A stretch of DNA of 6,584 bases from assembly GCA_003219115.1 (NCBI GenBank), contig QHPN01000138.1:1-6584 (forward strand), read 5' to 3'. Positions 1 through 6,584 of the stretch are shown piece by piece. Each line of letters starts with the position of its first letter. Position 1 is the first letter of the stretch. This DNA comes from Verrucomicrobiota bacterium (lineage in GTDB: Bacteria; Verrucomicrobiota; Verrucomicrobiia; Chthoniobacterales; UBA10450). The notes beneath the pieces are model-generated. The model made no database searches, had not been told where the DNA came from, and was given only the letters and a program-made list of their open reading frames with translations. A program made the translations under genes and the position numbers.

Positions 1-2177
1 CGCGTTTGCGCACCGAGCGCCATGCGGACTCCGATCTCGCCCGTACGCTGTGCCACGGTGTAAGCGACGGCGCCGTAAATGCCGACAGTCGCAAGTAACA
101 ACGCCACGCCGGCGAAAATTCCGAGCAGCGTCATCATCAACCGCGCCTGCCCGAGCGCCTGCGCCACGACGGTATCCATTGGCTGTGGCTGAGCGATTGC
201 TATCGCCGGATCAATCCCGACTAGCGCGCTTTGTACCAGTTTCGTCACCGCTTCGGGTTTGAAACTGCTGCGCACGGTGATGGTAAGAAAAGGAAAGTTT
301 TCCTGCGCTGTGGGGCGGTAAAGTTCCATATCAACTGTTTCGGCCAATCGCTGCGAACGCACGTCACCCACTACACCGACAATCTCGGCCGGAATATTTC
401 CCCCAGTGATCAGCAAGGTGTGGCCAATCGGATTTTCGTTTCCGTAAAGTTTGTGCGCGCCGGCCTGACTAATCAGGATCACGTTTTGGTGGTCCTCGAC
501 ATCGTGGACGTCAATGTCGCGCCCGGACAACAGCGGAATGCCCCAGGTTTTGAAAAAGCCGGGCATAATCTCGTGGTTCGGTGCGGCCGGCCGCTTATCG
601 ATCGGCGGAACATCCCCTTCGGGACGGGTGTAGAGAACTCTGCTGCCGCTTGCCAGTGGGATATCGCTACTGAGCGACACGTTTTCAAAACCCGGCACGG
701 CTTGCAGTGCCTTCAGAGTTTGATTGGCGAAACGATAGCGCGAGCCGATGTCGGGATACTGGCCCGTTGGCAAAGTCGCGAATCCGACCCAAAGATTGTG
801 TGGATTAAACCCGATGTTTTGCTGGCTTAACCGCACAAAACTCGCGATCAGCAGCGCGGCACCGGCGAGCAGTGTTACTGAAAGGGCAACCTGCGCTCCG
901 ACCAAAATCCTGCGGAAACGTTGCTGCCGCAGGCTGCCGCTCGTGCCGCGCCCACCTTCCTTTAGTCCGTCAACCAAATCTGCACGCGAACTTTGCCACG
1001 CTGGATAGAAGCCCATCACCAGGCCGGTCAAAATGGACAAGGCAATGGTGAACGCAAGAACCGGGATGGAAAGGCCGGGTCCGGTATAATTCGGTTCCAG
1101 CGGAAGAAAATTCGCCGCCATTCTGGGAACGAGCGGAACCAATTGCCACGCGAGGATCGCCCCGACAACGCCCGCTAACGCGCTCACCAGCACACTTTCG
1201 AGAACGAAGAGTCGCAGCACGCCCGCACGCGATGCTCCAAGCGCGATGCGCAAGGCGATTTCGCGCCGCCGACCGCTGAACCTAACGAGAAGTAGATTCG
1301 CGACGTTGCTGCAGGCGATGAGCAAAACGAAAGCGACCGCTGCCAGCAAAGTAGCGAAGGCAGGACGCAAATTGCCACTCACATCTTCGGGCAGATTCTT
1401 GACCGTGGTGAATCCACTACTGTCGGCCTTGTCGGGATATTGCGTCGCGTAACTTTGATCGAGCGATGGCAGTGCTGCCCGCACCTGCTCGATTGTCATG
1501 CCAGGTTTCCGTCGTCCGATGACGCGCAGAAAGCCGGTGCCGCGCATGATTCGTTCCTGCGAAAATCCGGGAAGAATGAACGGCTTGGTTGTCCAGACTT
1601 CGGCCACGGGATTGTTTCCGAACCACGCCGCCGGCTGGTTCGGCAGAACACCAACGACAGTGTGCGCAACACCGTCGAGCGTGATACTGCGACCAATAAT
1701 GTTCGGGTCGCCGCCCAGTCGTTTTCGCCAGCAAGCCTCCGTCACGACTGCCACATCAGCCGTTTCCTCCTCGTTCGGGAGAAAGGTGCGGCCGCGGATC
1801 GGACGCACCCCGAGGGTATCGAAGTAATTTGAGGTGACGCGCCCGCCGTTAACCAGGACCGGATCGCCCACGCCGGTCAAAGTAAACGGCGTCCCGTTGT
1901 CGGCGGCGAAGCTTGAGAAAATCGTCTGCCCATCGCGATAGTGTTTGAAGCGCGGCACAGAAATCGCGATCTCGGTCAGATTGCTTTCCTTACGGTTGGC
2001 GAACATGTGGACAAGGCGTGCCGGTTCCTGAAACGGTAGCCGGCGCAGGAACAGATCGTTGACCAAAGTAAAAATCGCGGTGTTCAATCCAATCCCGACG
2101 GCAAGCGTCAGGACGGCAAGAAGGGTGAACCCGGGCGATTTGAGAAGCTGCCGACAGGCAAAGCGGAGGTCAGTCAT
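1..2177 (-). CDS. ADOP/MacB-like ABC transporter permease, downstream tandem copy, partial (C-terminus beyond left edge)
   Basis: Reading the reverse strand from the ATG at 2175-2177 gives 725 codons without a stop down to base 3, so the gene is intact as far as seen and about 80 residues short of its end. The protein starts MTDLRFACRQLLKSPGF and follows its upstream neighbour closely. It has an N-terminal membrane helix (about 17-40), a MacB-type periplasmic core, a first FtsX block containing FSGRRREIALR, a central helix, a second periplasmic core, and the start of the second FtsX block, ending in GEIGVRMALGAQT. No Walker A, Walker B or signature motif is present, so this is a permease without its own ATPase. 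In the MacB/FtsX family such proteins transmit ATPase motion to the periplasm rather than forming a classical channel; the substrate is unknown. The start lies 8 bp after the stop of the upstream copy, with a GGCGGA stretch inside the end of that gene as a possible ribosome site, so translational coupling is likely. Loss by frameshift is excluded for the visible part. Confidence 0.93.
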   Translation of the reverse strand, partial: MTDLRFACRQLLKSPGFTLLAVLTLAVGIGLNTAIFTLVNDLFLRRLPFQEPARLVHMFANRKESNLTEIAISVPRFKHYRDGQTIFSSFAADNGTPFTLTGVGDPVLVNGGRVTSNYFDTLGVRPIRGRTFLPNEEETADVAVVTEACWRKRLGGDPNIIGRSITLDGVAHTVVGVLPNQPAAWFGNNPVAEVWTTKPFILPGFSQERIMRGTGFLRVIGRRKPGMTIEQVRAALPSLDQSYATQYPDKADSSGFTTVKNLPEDVSGNLRPAFATLLAAVAFVLLIACSNVANLLLVRFSGRRREIALRIALGASRAGVLRLFVLESVLVSALAGVVGAILAWQLVPLVPRMAANFLPLEPNYTGPGLSIPVLAFTIALSILTGLVMGFYPAWQSSRADLVDGLKEGGRGTSGSLRQQRFRRILVGAQVALSVTLLAGAALLIASFVRLSQQNIGFNPHNLWVGFATLPTGQYPDIGSRYRFANQTLKALQAVPGFENVSLSSDIPLASGSRVLYTRPEGDVPPIDKRPAAPNHEIMPGFFKTWGIPLLSGRDIDVHDVEDHQNVILISQAGAHKLYGNENPIGHTLLITGGNIPAEIVGVVGDVRSQRLAETVDMELYRPTAQENFPFLTITVRSSFKPEAVTKLVQSALVGIDPAIAIAQPQPMDTVVAQALGQARLMMTLLGIFAGVALLLATVGIYGAVAYTVAQRTGEIGVRMALGAQT

Positions 2178-2185
2178 CCGAATTC

Positions 2186-4600
2186 TTATTCCGCCCGTAG
2201 CGCTTCGACCGGATTAACCAGCGTGGCACGATACGCGGGAAAGAAACACGCCAGCAACGCGGCTAGTCCAAGAATCGTTAGGGTTGCGCTGAGCAAAAGT
2301 GGATTATATGCCGACGTTTGATATAACTGTGAATGGATCAGTCGACCGACCGCAAGCGCGGCGGCCACACCGATCACCAGTCCGAACACGACCGGCGTCA
2401 TTCCTTGCCGCACAATCAATCGCAAAATGTCCCGCGTTTGCGCACCCAGCGCCATCCGCACTCCGATTTCGCCAGTGCGTTGTGCAACGGTGTAGGCGAC
2501 CGCGCCGTAAATACCCACCGTGGCCAGAAGCAGTGCGACACCGGCAAAGACGCCGAGCAACACCATCATCAACTTCGCCTGGCCAAGCGCCTGCGCCATG
2601 ACCGCGCTGAAGGGCTGGGGTAGAATGAGGGCGAGCCCGGGATCTATTCCGCGCAGGACGGTCTGCACGGATCGCGTGATCGTTTCAGGCGGCAATGAGC
2701 TGCGCACCGCGATGGTGAGAAACGGAAAATTCTCCTGCGCCAATGGCCGATAAAATTCCATCTCGTTGTGTTGATTCAATAGCACCGAGCGGACATCGCC
2801 AACCACGCCGATGATCTCGACCGGCACACTGCCGCTCGTGACCAGCAATGTCTTTCCAATTGGGTTCTCATTGCCGAACAACATCTTTGCACCCGATTTG
2901 CTGATCAGGACTACGTTTGGGTGATCGAGGACGTCCTGCTCGTTCAAGTCACGCCCGGCGAGCAGGGGAATGCCGAGAGTGCGGAACCACCCGGGCATGA
3001 GATCATTCGATGGCGCGCCTTTGCGTTCCGGAACTGGCGGGACGTTCCCTTCCGCTTTCGTGTAAAGCGTCGCACCGGCACCACCAGCGAGAGGAAAACC
3101 GGAACTGAGGGTTGCGTCCTGAAGCCCGGGCGTCGCGCGTAATGCGCTCAGCAATTGCTCCGCGAAGCGAGCGCGCGTGGGCTGATCAGGATATTGGGCC
3201 TGCGGCATGACGGTAAATCCGGTCCAAAGATTTTCGGTCCGGAAGCCGGGATCTTGGTGACTCAGGCGCAGGAAGCTTGCGATGAGCAACGACGCGCCCG
3301 CAAGCAAGATAACGGATAGAGCTACCTGCGCCCCAACCAGGAGTTTGCGGAAACGCTGCTGGCGCAGGCTGCCGGCCGTGCCCCGCCCACCTTCCTTGAG
3401 AGCATCGACAATATCGGCGCGCGAGCTTTGCAGTGCAGGATAGAAACCCATCACTAGACCGGTGAGCAGGGAAAGCGCGATGGTAAACGCGAGCACCGGC
3501 AGTGAAAGTGCGGTCGCGCTGCCTGCCTCGATCGGGAGGAAATTGGCGGCGAGCTTTGGCACGAACGGAACCAATTGCCAGGCGAGGAGCGCGCCAAGAC
3601 AACCAGCGAGCAGACTGACCAATACGCTTTCGAAAACGAACAGCCGCAGCACACTCGCCCGCGTCGCGCCCAGTGCCATACGCAGCGAAATCTCGCGACG
3701 CCGGCCACTGAACCTAACGAGAAGTAAATTCGCTACGTTACTGCATGCGATGAGCAATACGAACGTCACGGCTGCGAGCAGGGTGGCGAAGCCGGGCCGC
3801 AGATTCTCTGTCACATCTTCGGGCAACGTCTTCAACACGGTGGCGGCTTTCGCGTCGATCTTCTCCGCATATTGTGTGTGATAGCTGTCCGTCAAGACCT
3901 GCAATGCGGCACGTGCTTGATTGGAGGTTATGCCAGGTTTCAAGCGACCGACCGCGCGCAAAAAGGCGGTGCCGCGCATCATACGTTCATGTGTAAAACC
4001 GGGAATGATGAAAGGCTTCGTCGTCCAGATGTCGGCGTTCGGCCCTGTCCACGAAACCGGCAGCTTCGGAATAATGCCAACGATCGTATGTGATACACCA
4101 TCCAGGGTGAGGCCGCGGCCGATTACATTTGGATCGCTGCCGAGTCGCGATTTCCAAAAGCGATCCGTGATCACCGCCACATCGGCACCCTCTTCTTCCT
4201 CCGGCAGGAACGTCCGCCCGCGAATGGCATGCACCCCGAGCACATCGAACCAATTCGCAGTTGTTTTGAAAATCGGCACCTGGAAAGGATCGCCGACTCC
4301 GGTCACGGTCGCGGCGAGTCCATTTTCCCCGGCGAATCCGTCGAAGATGGTTTGGCCATCGCGGAAATGGATGAAACGCGGCGCGGAAAGCGGAAAATCG
4401 ACCGTCTGCTCCTTGAAATGGCAGAAAACATGGAGCGCGCGTCCAGGTTCTTTGAATGGAAGACCGCGCAGGAAAAGATCGTTGATCAAACTGAAGATGG
4501 CGGTGTTGAGGCCAATCCCGAGAGCGAGGGTGATCAAGGCGAGGAGCGTGAATCCCGGAGCCTTTAGCAACTGCCGAAAAGCAAAGCGAACATCAGTCAT
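2186..4600 (-). CDS. ADOP/MacB-like ABC transporter permease, upstream tandem copy, complete
   Basis: An 804-residue inner-membrane permease of the duplicated MacB/FtsX type, matching the usual ADOP length of about 800. Visible order: membrane helix about 17-40, MacB-like periplasmic core about 50-265, FtsX helices about 270-296, 319-346 and 366-390 with the cytoplasmic coupling segment RREISLRMALGA (301-312), a central helix about 419-446, a second periplasmic core about 450-670, then helices about 676-703, 728-753 and 767-790 with a second coupling segment GEIGVRMALGA (710-720). It ends in the family-typical NPVEALRAE. The two halves repeat the same fold. There is no ATPase domain, and the substrate cannot be read from sequence. 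I start at the ATG at 4598-4600 because MTDVRFAFRQLLK matches the neighbour's MTDLRFACRQLLK. A second ATG lies directly before it, and a TTG at 4633 would add an unlikely tail. No clear Shine-Dalgarno sequence precedes the start. It is the first gene of a two-or-more gene operon with the downstream copy. Confidence 0.95.
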   Translation of the reverse strand: MTDVRFAFRQLLKAPGFTLLALITLALGIGLNTAIFSLINDLFLRGLPFKEPGRALHVFCHFKEQTVDFPLSAPRFIHFRDGQTIFDGFAGENGLAATVTGVGDPFQVPIFKTTANWFDVLGVHAIRGRTFLPEEEEGADVAVITDRFWKSRLGSDPNVIGRGLTLDGVSHTIVGIIPKLPVSWTGPNADIWTTKPFIIPGFTHERMMRGTAFLRAVGRLKPGITSNQARAALQVLTDSYHTQYAEKIDAKAATVLKTLPEDVTENLRPGFATLLAAVTFVLLIACSNVANLLLVRFSGRRREISLRMALGATRASVLRLFVFESVLVSLLAGCLGALLAWQLVPFVPKLAANFLPIEAGSATALSLPVLAFTIALSLLTGLVMGFYPALQSSRADIVDALKEGGRGTAGSLRQQRFRKLLVGAQVALSVILLAGASLLIASFLRLSHQDPGFRTENLWTGFTVMPQAQYPDQPTRARFAEQLLSALRATPGLQDATLSSGFPLAGGAGATLYTKAEGNVPPVPERKGAPSNDLMPGWFRTLGIPLLAGRDLNEQDVLDHPNVVLISKSGAKMLFGNENPIGKTLLVTSGSVPVEIIGVVGDVRSVLLNQHNEMEFYRPLAQENFPFLTIAVRSSLPPETITRSVQTVLRGIDPGLALILPQPFSAVMAQALGQAKLMMVLLGVFAGVALLLATVGIYGAVAYTVAQRTGEIGVRMALGAQTRDILRLIVRQGMTPVVFGLVIGVAAALAVGRLIHSQLYQTSAYNPLLLSATLTILGLAALLACFFPAYRATLVNPVEALRAE

Positions 4601-5074
4601 CATAACAACAGTAGTGGAATTTGGATACAGCAAGGGCGTGATGTGGAGTCACTCACGCGAAAGCGTTTTGCATCCGCCGTGCCAAAGACGCCAGTCCGGT
4701 GCAAGCCGTTGATTTTGTGCAGGTTTTCCGTCCCGTGGGTTGCGTCAAAAAATGTCGTCGTCCCGCATGTGGGATTTTGTTGTCCCGCGAGTGAAAAGAT
4801 TCCGGACGCTGGGAAAATCGCGCCAATGCTGTCTTGTCTCTTCTTCTTCCGCTGCTGCGAAGAACCGAGCGAATATCAGTGAGCATAAAACAGGACAGTA
4901 TTCACAGGATTAACCCATTCTGATTTTCATAAGCTCGAACCATTTCGATAACCTAAAGTTTGACGCGCCAGCCGGTACCGTTGGATTCAAATAATAAACG
5001 CCGCACCGTTTGATTTTTGTCTGTGTCAGCCTTCCCCGTCTACTCCTACATCGCGACCTGTAATGCCATTCACT
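4601..5074. other. Gene-poor stretch upstream of the permease operon
   Basis: I find no convincing gene here. The minus-strand frame 4886-4653 encodes 77 residues of low-complexity, basic composition with no recognisable fold beyond its first ten codons (see the pseudogene entry). The plus-strand frames are cysteine- and proline-rich chance frames. The promoter of the permease operon should lie in this stretch, reading leftward, but I see no pair of hexamers good enough to call. A 14-bp imperfect palindrome with a CATG centre lies at 4761-4774, and GTCCCG occurs three times between about 4731 and 4780. No hairpin followed by a T-run that would serve as a terminator for hicA is visible. Confidence 0.5.
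4853..4886 (-). pseudogene. Possible 5'-end remnant of a third ADOP permease
   Basis: The reverse-strand frame opening at the ATG at 4884-4886 begins MLTDIRSVLRSS, which resembles the conserved ADOP start (MTDVRFAFRQLL and MTDLRFACRQLL in the two intact copies). At DNA level the 24 bases after the second codon match the same bases of the complete copy at 18 of 24 positions by hand count. The similarity stops after about ten codons: the frame continues to 4653 as arginine-rich sequence without membrane helices. This could be the stub of a third tandem copy deleted by recombination. A chance resemblance or a short unrelated leader peptide cannot be excluded because the match is so short. Confidence 0.35.
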
Positions 5075-5294
5075 TCAACGCCTTTGCACGAATTCCTCAG
5101 GCGTGAGTCCTGCAGCGCGAATCAAACTCCGCAGCGCCACGCGCGACTTCCTTGTGATTAGGAACGGAAAGGGTCGCACGAGCGCCCTCTTTGACGAGAA
5201 CGATGTGACTACCTCGTTGACGTGCGATTTGCCAACCGAATTTTTCGAACGTCCTGACAAGTTCGCGTCCGCTCAAAACAGGAAGTTGTGCCAC
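5075..5294 (-). pseudogene. hicA: HicA-family mRNA interferase toxin, disrupted by a frameshift near 5135
   Basis: HicA toxins are small double-stranded-RNA-binding-fold ribonucleases that cleave mRNA and are neutralised by HicB. Reading from GTG at 5292-5294 gives VAQLPVLSGRELVRTFEKFG, then RQRGSHIVL with the catalytic-type His of the GSH motif, then SVPNHKEVARG. At this point family members continue GTLRSI-RxAGL-xEEF. Here the original frame instead runs into unrelated residues and stops at 5097, while the other frame supplies LRSLIRAAGLTPEEFVQRR from 5134 and stops at 5075. One base (5135) is left over, so two missing bases, or one extra, explain the break. The repaired product would be about 72 residues, normal for HicA. 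As written, the C-terminal helix is lost and the toxin is probably inactive. The gene lies 53 bp downstream of hicB on the same strand. An in-frame TAA shortly upstream and the lack of an ATG support the GTG start. A sequencing indel is an equally good explanation. Confidence 0.82.
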
Positions 5295-5347
5295 GTCCCG
5301 TGAGATATCGCGTGGTGTCTTTTCGGCAACCCTTTTTTAGGGCCGTT

Positions 5348-5554
5348 TCAGACTACGACCTCGACATCCGAAGTTTCGAATGCTAAGGGCATCCCGCGCT
5401 CAGCACGAACTTCCAGACAAAGCGCGATCGCTTCTTTGATATTCGTCAGCGCCTCTTCGCGTGTCTTGCCCTGACTTACACAACCTGGAATCGCCGGACA
5501 TTCGACGATCCACATTTTGTCTTCGTCTTGGTAGATGAGGGTCGGGAACTTCAT
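5348..5554 (-). CDS. hicB: HicB-family antitoxin (short form)
   Basis: A 68-residue protein starting with ATG at 5552-5554. It carries the hallmark of the short HicB/UPF0150 family: an N-terminal strand with DEDKMWIVECPAIPGCVSQG, then the helix KTREEALTNIKEAIALCLEV. The family adopts a partial RNase H-like fold and binds the HicA toxin to block its RNA-cleaving site. No ribbon-helix-helix or helix-turn-helix DNA-binding domain follows, so direct autoregulation by this protein alone is uncertain. The gene precedes hicA on the same strand, an antitoxin-first order seen in many loci with short HicB. The 53-bp gap holds a run of six A bases on the coding strand but no terminator. No strong ribosome site precedes the start. 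Since hicA is frameshifted here, this may be an orphan antitoxin, possibly protecting against HicA toxins encoded elsewhere. Confidence 0.9.
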   Translation of the reverse strand: MKFPTLIYQDEDKMWIVECPAIPGCVSQGKTREEALTNIKEAIALCLEVRAERGMPLAFETSDVEVVV

Positions 5555-5557
5555 GCT

Positions 5558-5604
5558 CTACAATGCACTAAAATGTAGCACATTTGTGGCCGCTTGTGGC
5601 ACAT
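5558..5604. promoter_or_regulatory. Candidate operator region between hicB and the divergent peptidase gene
   Basis: An imperfect 21-bp palindrome at 5558-5578 (CTACA ... TGTAG arms) ends 3 bp before the hicB start and overlaps a TACATT hexamer on the minus strand (5572-5577) that could be a -10 box. No good -35 is seen. Next to it, TTGTGGC occurs at 5584-5590 and 5594-5600, exactly 10 bp apart (one helical turn), flanked by GCACAT at 5578-5583 and 5599-5604. The position suits repression of hicBA, but the short HicB lacks a visible DNA-binding domain, so the binding protein is unknown. Confidence 0.35.
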
Positions 5605-5655
5605 CCGCCCTTACATTTTCTTGCGACTAGTGAAGTGCAGGGTCATTTAGATCGC

Positions 5656-6584
5656 ATGAACTATAGAACGCCTCTCACAGTAGCGACGATAATCGCCAAC
5701 AATTGTCGCGGCCTTTGTTGGGGGACAGTCAGCGCGGGCCGCGCAGGACGATTTCGCTGACATCAAAGCGCAAATCACGCAGCAGCATGATGAGTCGGTG
5801 AAGCGGCTGCAGGATTGGATCGGTCAGGTGTCGATCGCCGCGGAGAATCGCGGGTATCCGGAAGGCGCGGAATATATGGCGAAGCTCGCACGCGATGCCG
5901 GATTTCAGCAGGCGACCGTGATTAATACAGAGGGGAAGCCGGGTGTGTTCGCCACGCTTGATGCGGGCGCAGCGAAAACGGTCGGTCTTTACTTTATGTA
6001 CGATGTGAAACAATTCGATCCGGCGGAGTGGTCCTCGCCGCCGACGGAAGCGCGGTTAGTCGACAAGCCGCCGCTCGGCAAAGTGATTATCGGGCGCGGG
6101 GCTGTGAATCAGAAGGGCCCGGAGGCTGCCTTTCTCGCCGCGTTGCATGCGATCAAGGGTGCAGGAAAGAAAATGCCGGTGAATCTTGTCATGGTGGCGG
6201 AGGGTGAAGAGGAGATCGGCTCGCCACACATCAAACAGATCGCCCACCGGCCGGAAGTAGAACAGGCACTAAAGAAATGTGTGGGCGTATTTATGCCATC
6301 AGCGGCACAGGATTTGGATGGGATTGTGACCGTGAGCCTCGGTGCCAAAGGGGTGATCGAAGTCGAGCTCGTCTCAAGCGGCGAAAAATGGGGACGCGGC
6401 CCCGCCAAAGACGTTCATTCCTCGCTTAAAGCGATGATTGATAGTCCGGCTTGGCGATTAATTCACGCCTTGAATACGCTGGTATCGGAAGATGGGAACA
6501 CGATCAAGATCGACAATTACCCGACTCCACGGCCGCTCAGTCCGGAAGAAAAAAAGATGATTGCGAATGCGTCAAAAGCAAGGA
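5656..6584 (+). CDS. Exported M20-family (ArgE/DapE/CPG2-like) peptidase homologue with altered metal site; frameshifted signal peptide; partial at right edge
   Basis: From about 5699 the frame is open to the window end (295 codons) and encodes the M20 fold: N-terminal WIGQVSIAAENRGYPEGAEY, then GKPGVFATLDAG, GLYFMYDVKQFDP, GRGAVNQKGPEAAFLAALHA, EGEEEIGSPHI, and KDVHSSLKAMIDSPAW of the lid domain. M20 enzymes are usually two-metal hydrolases acting on peptides or N-acyl amino acids. This frame has no normal start (stop at 5690). The ATG at 5656 in another frame gives MNYRTPLTVATIIA; dropping one A near 5698-5701 joins this to TIVAAFVGGQSARA-AQDD, a textbook Sec signal peptide with an ARA cleavage site, so the product is probably periplasmic. 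Without the join, the first in-frame alternative start is a GTG at 5798. In repaired numbering, the usual HxD is M114-x-D116, the bridging Asp is N151, and the later Asp ligand appears to be S215; the catalytic Glu pair (185-186) and lid His254 remain. Only the last ligand lies outside the window. Function: an M20 variant or pseudoenzyme, substrate unknown. Confidence 0.85.

Larger units (their letters stand above)
1..4600 (-). repeat. Tandem gene duplication: two diverged copies of one permease gene, offset about 2.43 kb
   Basis: The two permease genes are direct tandem paralogues. Plus-strand bases 1-60 align without gaps to 2433-2492 with 52 of 60 identical by hand count. A 19-bp identical block (CTGAACCTAACGAGAAGTA) sits at 1276-1294 and 3708-3726. 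Both pairs have the same 2432-bp offset, and the start codons are 2423 bp apart, so few indels separate the copies. Similarity is highest in the FtsX blocks and lower in the periplasmic cores. This points to an old duplication kept under selection. Homogenisation by gene conversion in the membrane parts is possible but unproven. Confidence 0.85.

Noticed and set aside
231..830. A 199-residue plus-strand open frame, plus other plus-strand frames over 1-2177
   Set aside because: They are shadows of the permease on the opposite strand. The minus-strand frame is open over the whole stretch and its protein matches the neighbouring permease residue by residue, whereas the plus-strand frames have no recognisable domain.
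4601..4633. N-terminal extension of the complete permease from a TTG at 4633 (LYPNSTTVV...)
   Set aside because: The tail is absent from the paralogue, begins with a rare start codon and has no ribosome site. The homologous start at MTD (4600) is preferred.
3921..4712. A 263-residue plus-strand frame across the permease 5' end
   Set aside because: It is antisense to a well-supported gene, rich in Arg/Ser/Pro as expected for a shadow frame, and contains no known motif.
4889..4930. ACAGGA motifs 13 bp apart, reminiscent of CAGGATTAACAGGATT-type intergenic repeats
   Set aside because: Only two copies are recognisable and the third position is degenerate, so this is too weak to call a repeat family without a genome-wide search.
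5330..5340. A-rich AAAAAAG heptamer on the minus strand between hicB and hicA as a programmed frameshift site
   Set aside because: It lies after the hicB stop and before the hicA start, so ribosomes would not be translating a gene there, and the actual hicA break is about 200 bp away at a non-slippery sequence.
5621..5649. TTGCGA and CATTTA spaced 17 bp as a promoter for the peptidase gene, perhaps giving a leaderless mRNA
   Set aside because: The -10 element matches the consensus at only two of six positions; this is too weak to annotate.
5729..6408. Minus-strand frames of 63-99 residues over the M20 region
   Set aside because: They are antisense shadows; the plus strand encodes clear M20 motifs throughout.

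Overview
The window looks like a chromosomal fragment from a free-living, probably soil, Gram-negative bacterium. The two large genes are MacB/FtsX-type permeases of the kind known as 'acidobacterial duplicated orphan permeases' (ADOP). This family is strongly expanded in Acidobacteriota and is also common in Verrucomicrobiota and Gemmatimonadota. The weak or absent Shine-Dalgarno sequences, fairly high GC and an exported M20-type peptidase fit these phyla, but nothing here fixes the phylum.

Layout. Positions 1-4600 (minus strand) hold two tandem paralogous ADOP permeases read right to left. The upstream copy (4600-2186) is complete, and the downstream copy starts 8 bp after it (2177) and runs off the left edge. 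The downstream copy is one uninterrupted frame across all 725 visible codons. Neither carries an ATPase domain, and no ATPase gene lies in the window. Positions 4601-5074 contain no convincing gene, only what may be the first codons of a third, lost permease copy. Positions 5075-5554 (minus strand) hold a hicB-hicA type II toxin-antitoxin pair in which hicB is intact and hicA is split by a frameshift near 5135. Positions 5555-5655 are a divergent intergenic region with a 21-bp imperfect palindrome and a direct repeat. From 5656 to the right edge (plus strand) runs an exported M20-family peptidase homologue, truncated by the window. Its signal peptide is separated from the body by a one-base frameshift near 5698-5701, and at three metal-ligand positions the expected residues are replaced (His to Met, Asp to Asn, Asp to Ser) although the catalytic Glu pair is kept.

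How the parts relate. The two permeases are almost certainly co-transcribed, and a heteromeric or redundant MacB-like envelope complex is plausible. The toxin-antitoxin pair lies between the permease operon and the divergent peptidase gene and shows no functional link to either. Two frameshifts in neighbouring genes within about 600 bp mean either local decay or indel errors in the assembly; only reads or related genomes can decide. No CRISPR array, RNA gene or insertion sequence was found. The most interesting item is the metal-site-altered M20 protein.
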